13,472 bases of DNA from an uncultured Porphyromonas sp. (GTDB taxonomy: Bacteria; Bacteroidota; Bacteroidia; Bacteroidales; Porphyromonadaceae): contig CABQOJ010000014.1 in NCBI GenBank assembly GCA_902465775.1, positions 1-13,472 on the forward strand, read 5' to 3'. A model generated the notes under the pieces. It was not told where the DNA came from. It was given only the letters and a program-made list of their open reading frames with translations, and did no database searches. The first letter of the stretch is position 1. The number at the start of each line of letters is the position of its first letter. A program made the translations under genes and the position numbers. This document shows positions 12,174 through 13,472 of the stretch, piece after piece.

Positions 12174-12250
12174 GTAGAGATTAGAGGTTAGGGGACATCG
12201 GAGGCATCGGAGCTATCAGAAGGATCGGAGGGGTCTGAGTGATCGAAGGG
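12174..12250. repeat. second composite heptamer/nonamer repeat
   Basis: GTAGAGA, TTAGAGG and TTAGGGG (12174-12194) are followed by six nonamers at 12197-12250 (ATCGGAGGC, ATCGGAGCT, ATCAGAAGG, ATCGGAGGG, GTCTGAGTG, ATCGAAGGG). The order and orientation match 10294-10362, but the inverted heptamer block is missing here. The remaining bases to 12320 are G-rich and hold no gene. Confidence 0.75.
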
Positions 12251-12320
12251 TGTTGGAGCGAGGGGTGGCGATAGGCGGATGCGGAGCTCTAGCTGGGCGC
12301 GGTGATATCTACTTATTCCG

Positions 12321-12328
12321 TACCTTTG
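12321..12328 (+). promoter_or_regulatory. -7 box of the S41 peptidase gene
   Basis: TACCTTTG lies 21 bases before the ATG at 12350, so the leader would be only about 15 bases. No TTG is seen at 19-21 bases upstream, so the -33 element is not convincing. Confidence 0.55.
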
Positions 12329-12349
12329 TAGCAAGGTCGTAAATATCGC

Positions 12350-13472
12350 ATGAAACAACTCTCTTTCCCCTCTTACCTTATCAGTCTGCTGCTCTTGGGC
12401 TTGCTCTCATTAGCCCCTACGAGCCTGACAGCTCAAGCGCCTTCGTCGTCACGCTCCGCTGCGGGACAGAAGGCTTCGTCGGATGACTTTACCACCACCA
12501 TGGCGGTGATGGGGAGCGTGCTGAGCAATGTGCGCAACTTCTTCGTCGACACGGTCGATCTGACCACGCTCTACGACGGTGCGCTCACCTATATGCTACA
12601 GCAGCTGGACCCCTACACGGTTTACTTCAACGAGGAGGAGACGAAAGCCTTTGAGGAGAGTACGACGGGTCTCTACGGCGGCATCGGGGCGATCCTACGA
12701 CAGCATCAAGACTCGGTCGTCATCATTGGCTCGCTCATGCAGGGCAAAGCGGCCGACAAGGCGGGGCTACGCCCAGCCGACGTCATCTGGCGGATCAACG
12801 GCAAGGACTTTTCTCATACGAAGGTGATCGACGTGCGCAATGAGCTCCGTGGCGAGCCGGGTACGCCTATCACACTGGTGGTGCGCCGTCCGGGCTATGC
12901 GCGGGACTCGCTGACGGTGACCTTCAACCGTGAGCGCATCGACCTGAGTCCCGTCTCCTATGCGGAGCTACTGGATGGTCGTGTGGCCTTTATCTCGCTC
13001 AATACCTTCTCTACCTCCACCTGCCAAGAGTTTCTCAAGGCTTACGACCGCCTACAGAAGGAGGCTGGGGGCAAGCTGAGTGGGCTGATCCTAGACCTTC
13101 GTGACAATGGCGGCGGGCTGATGGAGCAGGCGATACAGCTGGTCAATCTATTTATCCCCAAGGGGCAACCGGTCGTTTCGCTCAAGGGGCGCTACCCGCA
13201 GCAGAGCAACAGTTACAAGACGACCAAAGAGCCTCTCGATACGAAGATACCGCTCGTCGTGCTGATCAACGAGGGCTCAGCCTCCGCCTCGGAGATCGTG
13301 GCGGGAGCTCTGCAGGACTATGATCGTGCGGTGATCGTGGGGCGCAAGAGCTTTGGCAAGGGACTGGTGCAGGGCACCCTCGAGCTACCCGATGGGGGAC
13401 TGCTCAAGCTGACTACGGCTCGCTACTACATACCTAGTGGACGCTCAATACAGAAGCTCTCCTACAACCATC
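12350..13472 (+). CDS. S41 family C-terminal processing peptidase (CtpA-like), 3' end outside window
   Basis: The frame is open from the ATG at 12350 to the window end (374 residues visible, no stop). It has a signal peptide (MKQLSFPSYLISLLLLGLLS, cut near TAQA), so the enzyme acts in the periplasm. A helical region leads to LDPYTVYFN (86-94), where tail-specific proteases usually have LDPHT or LDPYS. The PDZ domain spans about 104-192 (GLYGGIGAIL, GLRPADVIWRINGKDF), and the S41 core follows with LILDLRDNGGGLMEQA (246-261). The catalytic triad is complete: S312 in EGSASASEI, K337 in SFGKGLVQ, 25 residues later, and Q341. It should cut proteins near their C-termini after substrate capture by the PDZ domain. 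The start was chosen because it gives a full signal peptide and follows a -7 box. Transcription is rightward and independent of the accessory segment before it. Confidence 0.92.
   Translation, partial: MKQLSFPSYLISLLLLGLLSLAPTSLTAQAPSSSRSAAGQKASSDDFTTTMAVMGSVLSNVRNFFVDTVDLTTLYDGALTYMLQQLDPYTVYFNEEETKAFEESTTGLYGGIGAILRQHQDSVVIIGSLMQGKAADKAGLRPADVIWRINGKDFSHTKVIDVRNELRGEPGTPITLVVRRPGYARDSLTVTFNRERIDLSPVSYAELLDGRVAFISLNTFSTSTCQEFLKAYDRLQKEAGGKLSGLILDLRDNGGGLMEQAIQLVNLFIPKGQPVVSLKGRYPQQSNSYKTTKEPLDTKIPLVVLINEGSASASEIVAGALQDYDRAVIVGRKSFGKGLVQGTLELPDGGLLKLTTARYYIPSGRSIQKLSYNH

Noticed and set aside
11932..12177. 81-codon plus-strand frame with a non-ATG start across the structured region
   Set aside because: It begins with TTG, is rich in R, P, S and T, and its codons follow the palindromes; both strands are constrained by pairing, not by coding.
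12579..12827. 82-codon plus-strand frame inside the peptidase gene
   Set aside because: It is a different frame within the S41 coding region, whose catalytic motifs are intact in its own frame.
1..13472. tRNA, rRNA, phage, secretion or defence gene cluster
   Set aside because: No cloverleaf, rRNA sequence, integrase, nuclease, toxin-antitoxin pair or related enzyme was recognised in any frame.

Overview
The window looks like chromosomal DNA of a Bacteroidota species, most likely a Porphyromonas or a close relative. Three things point there. The promoters carry the Bacteroidota -7 box TAnnTTTG, and the form TACCTTTG occurs five times. The genes start without clear Shine-Dalgarno sequences, after A/T-rich leaders. 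The proteins (cambialistic-type superoxide dismutase, Bacteroidales-type malate dehydrogenase, long PurM, S1 of about 600 residues, GH73-LysM hydrolase, paired small outer-membrane barrels) resemble Porphyromonas proteins. The species call is inference; no database search was possible.

Layout. 1-480 is the 3' end of a biotin-dependent carboxylase/decarboxylase subunit, followed by a 500-base intergenic stretch full of hairpin repeats. 976-2475 holds two tandem paralogous outer-membrane beta-barrel genes read leftward, with a terminator between them. Next, also leftward, come malate dehydrogenase (2795-3793) and Fe/Mn superoxide dismutase (3957-4538). A probable operon follows, transcribed as GH73-LysM glucosaminidase, then purM, then prfA (7933 down to 4652). 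A divergent promoter region at 7934-8170 separates this operon from rpsA (8171-9967, rightward), which ends in a strong terminator.

Between the rpsA terminator and the S41 peptidase gene at 12350 (cut by the window end) lies about 2.3 kb of accessory character. It contains a 190-base imperfect inverted-repeat element, composite arrays of 7-base and 9-base repeats, the apparent 3' stump of a lost gene, a TetR-type regulator gene, a small lipoprotein gene with candidate operator palindromes upstream, and a 220-base stretch dense in mutually compatible and competing hairpins. The TetR and lipoprotein genes are visibly richer in A+T than their neighbours and are bracketed by two copies, in the same orientation, of the 7-mer/9-mer repeat. 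This suggests an inserted or rearranged segment.

The core genes are housekeeping: central carbon metabolism, oxygen defence, purine synthesis, translation termination and initiation, and envelope maintenance. I found no complete recognised defence, secretion or other multi-gene system. The most unusual material is in the non-coding DNA: the structured region at 11936-12158, the inverted-repeat element at 10106-10295 and the heptamer/nonamer repeat family.
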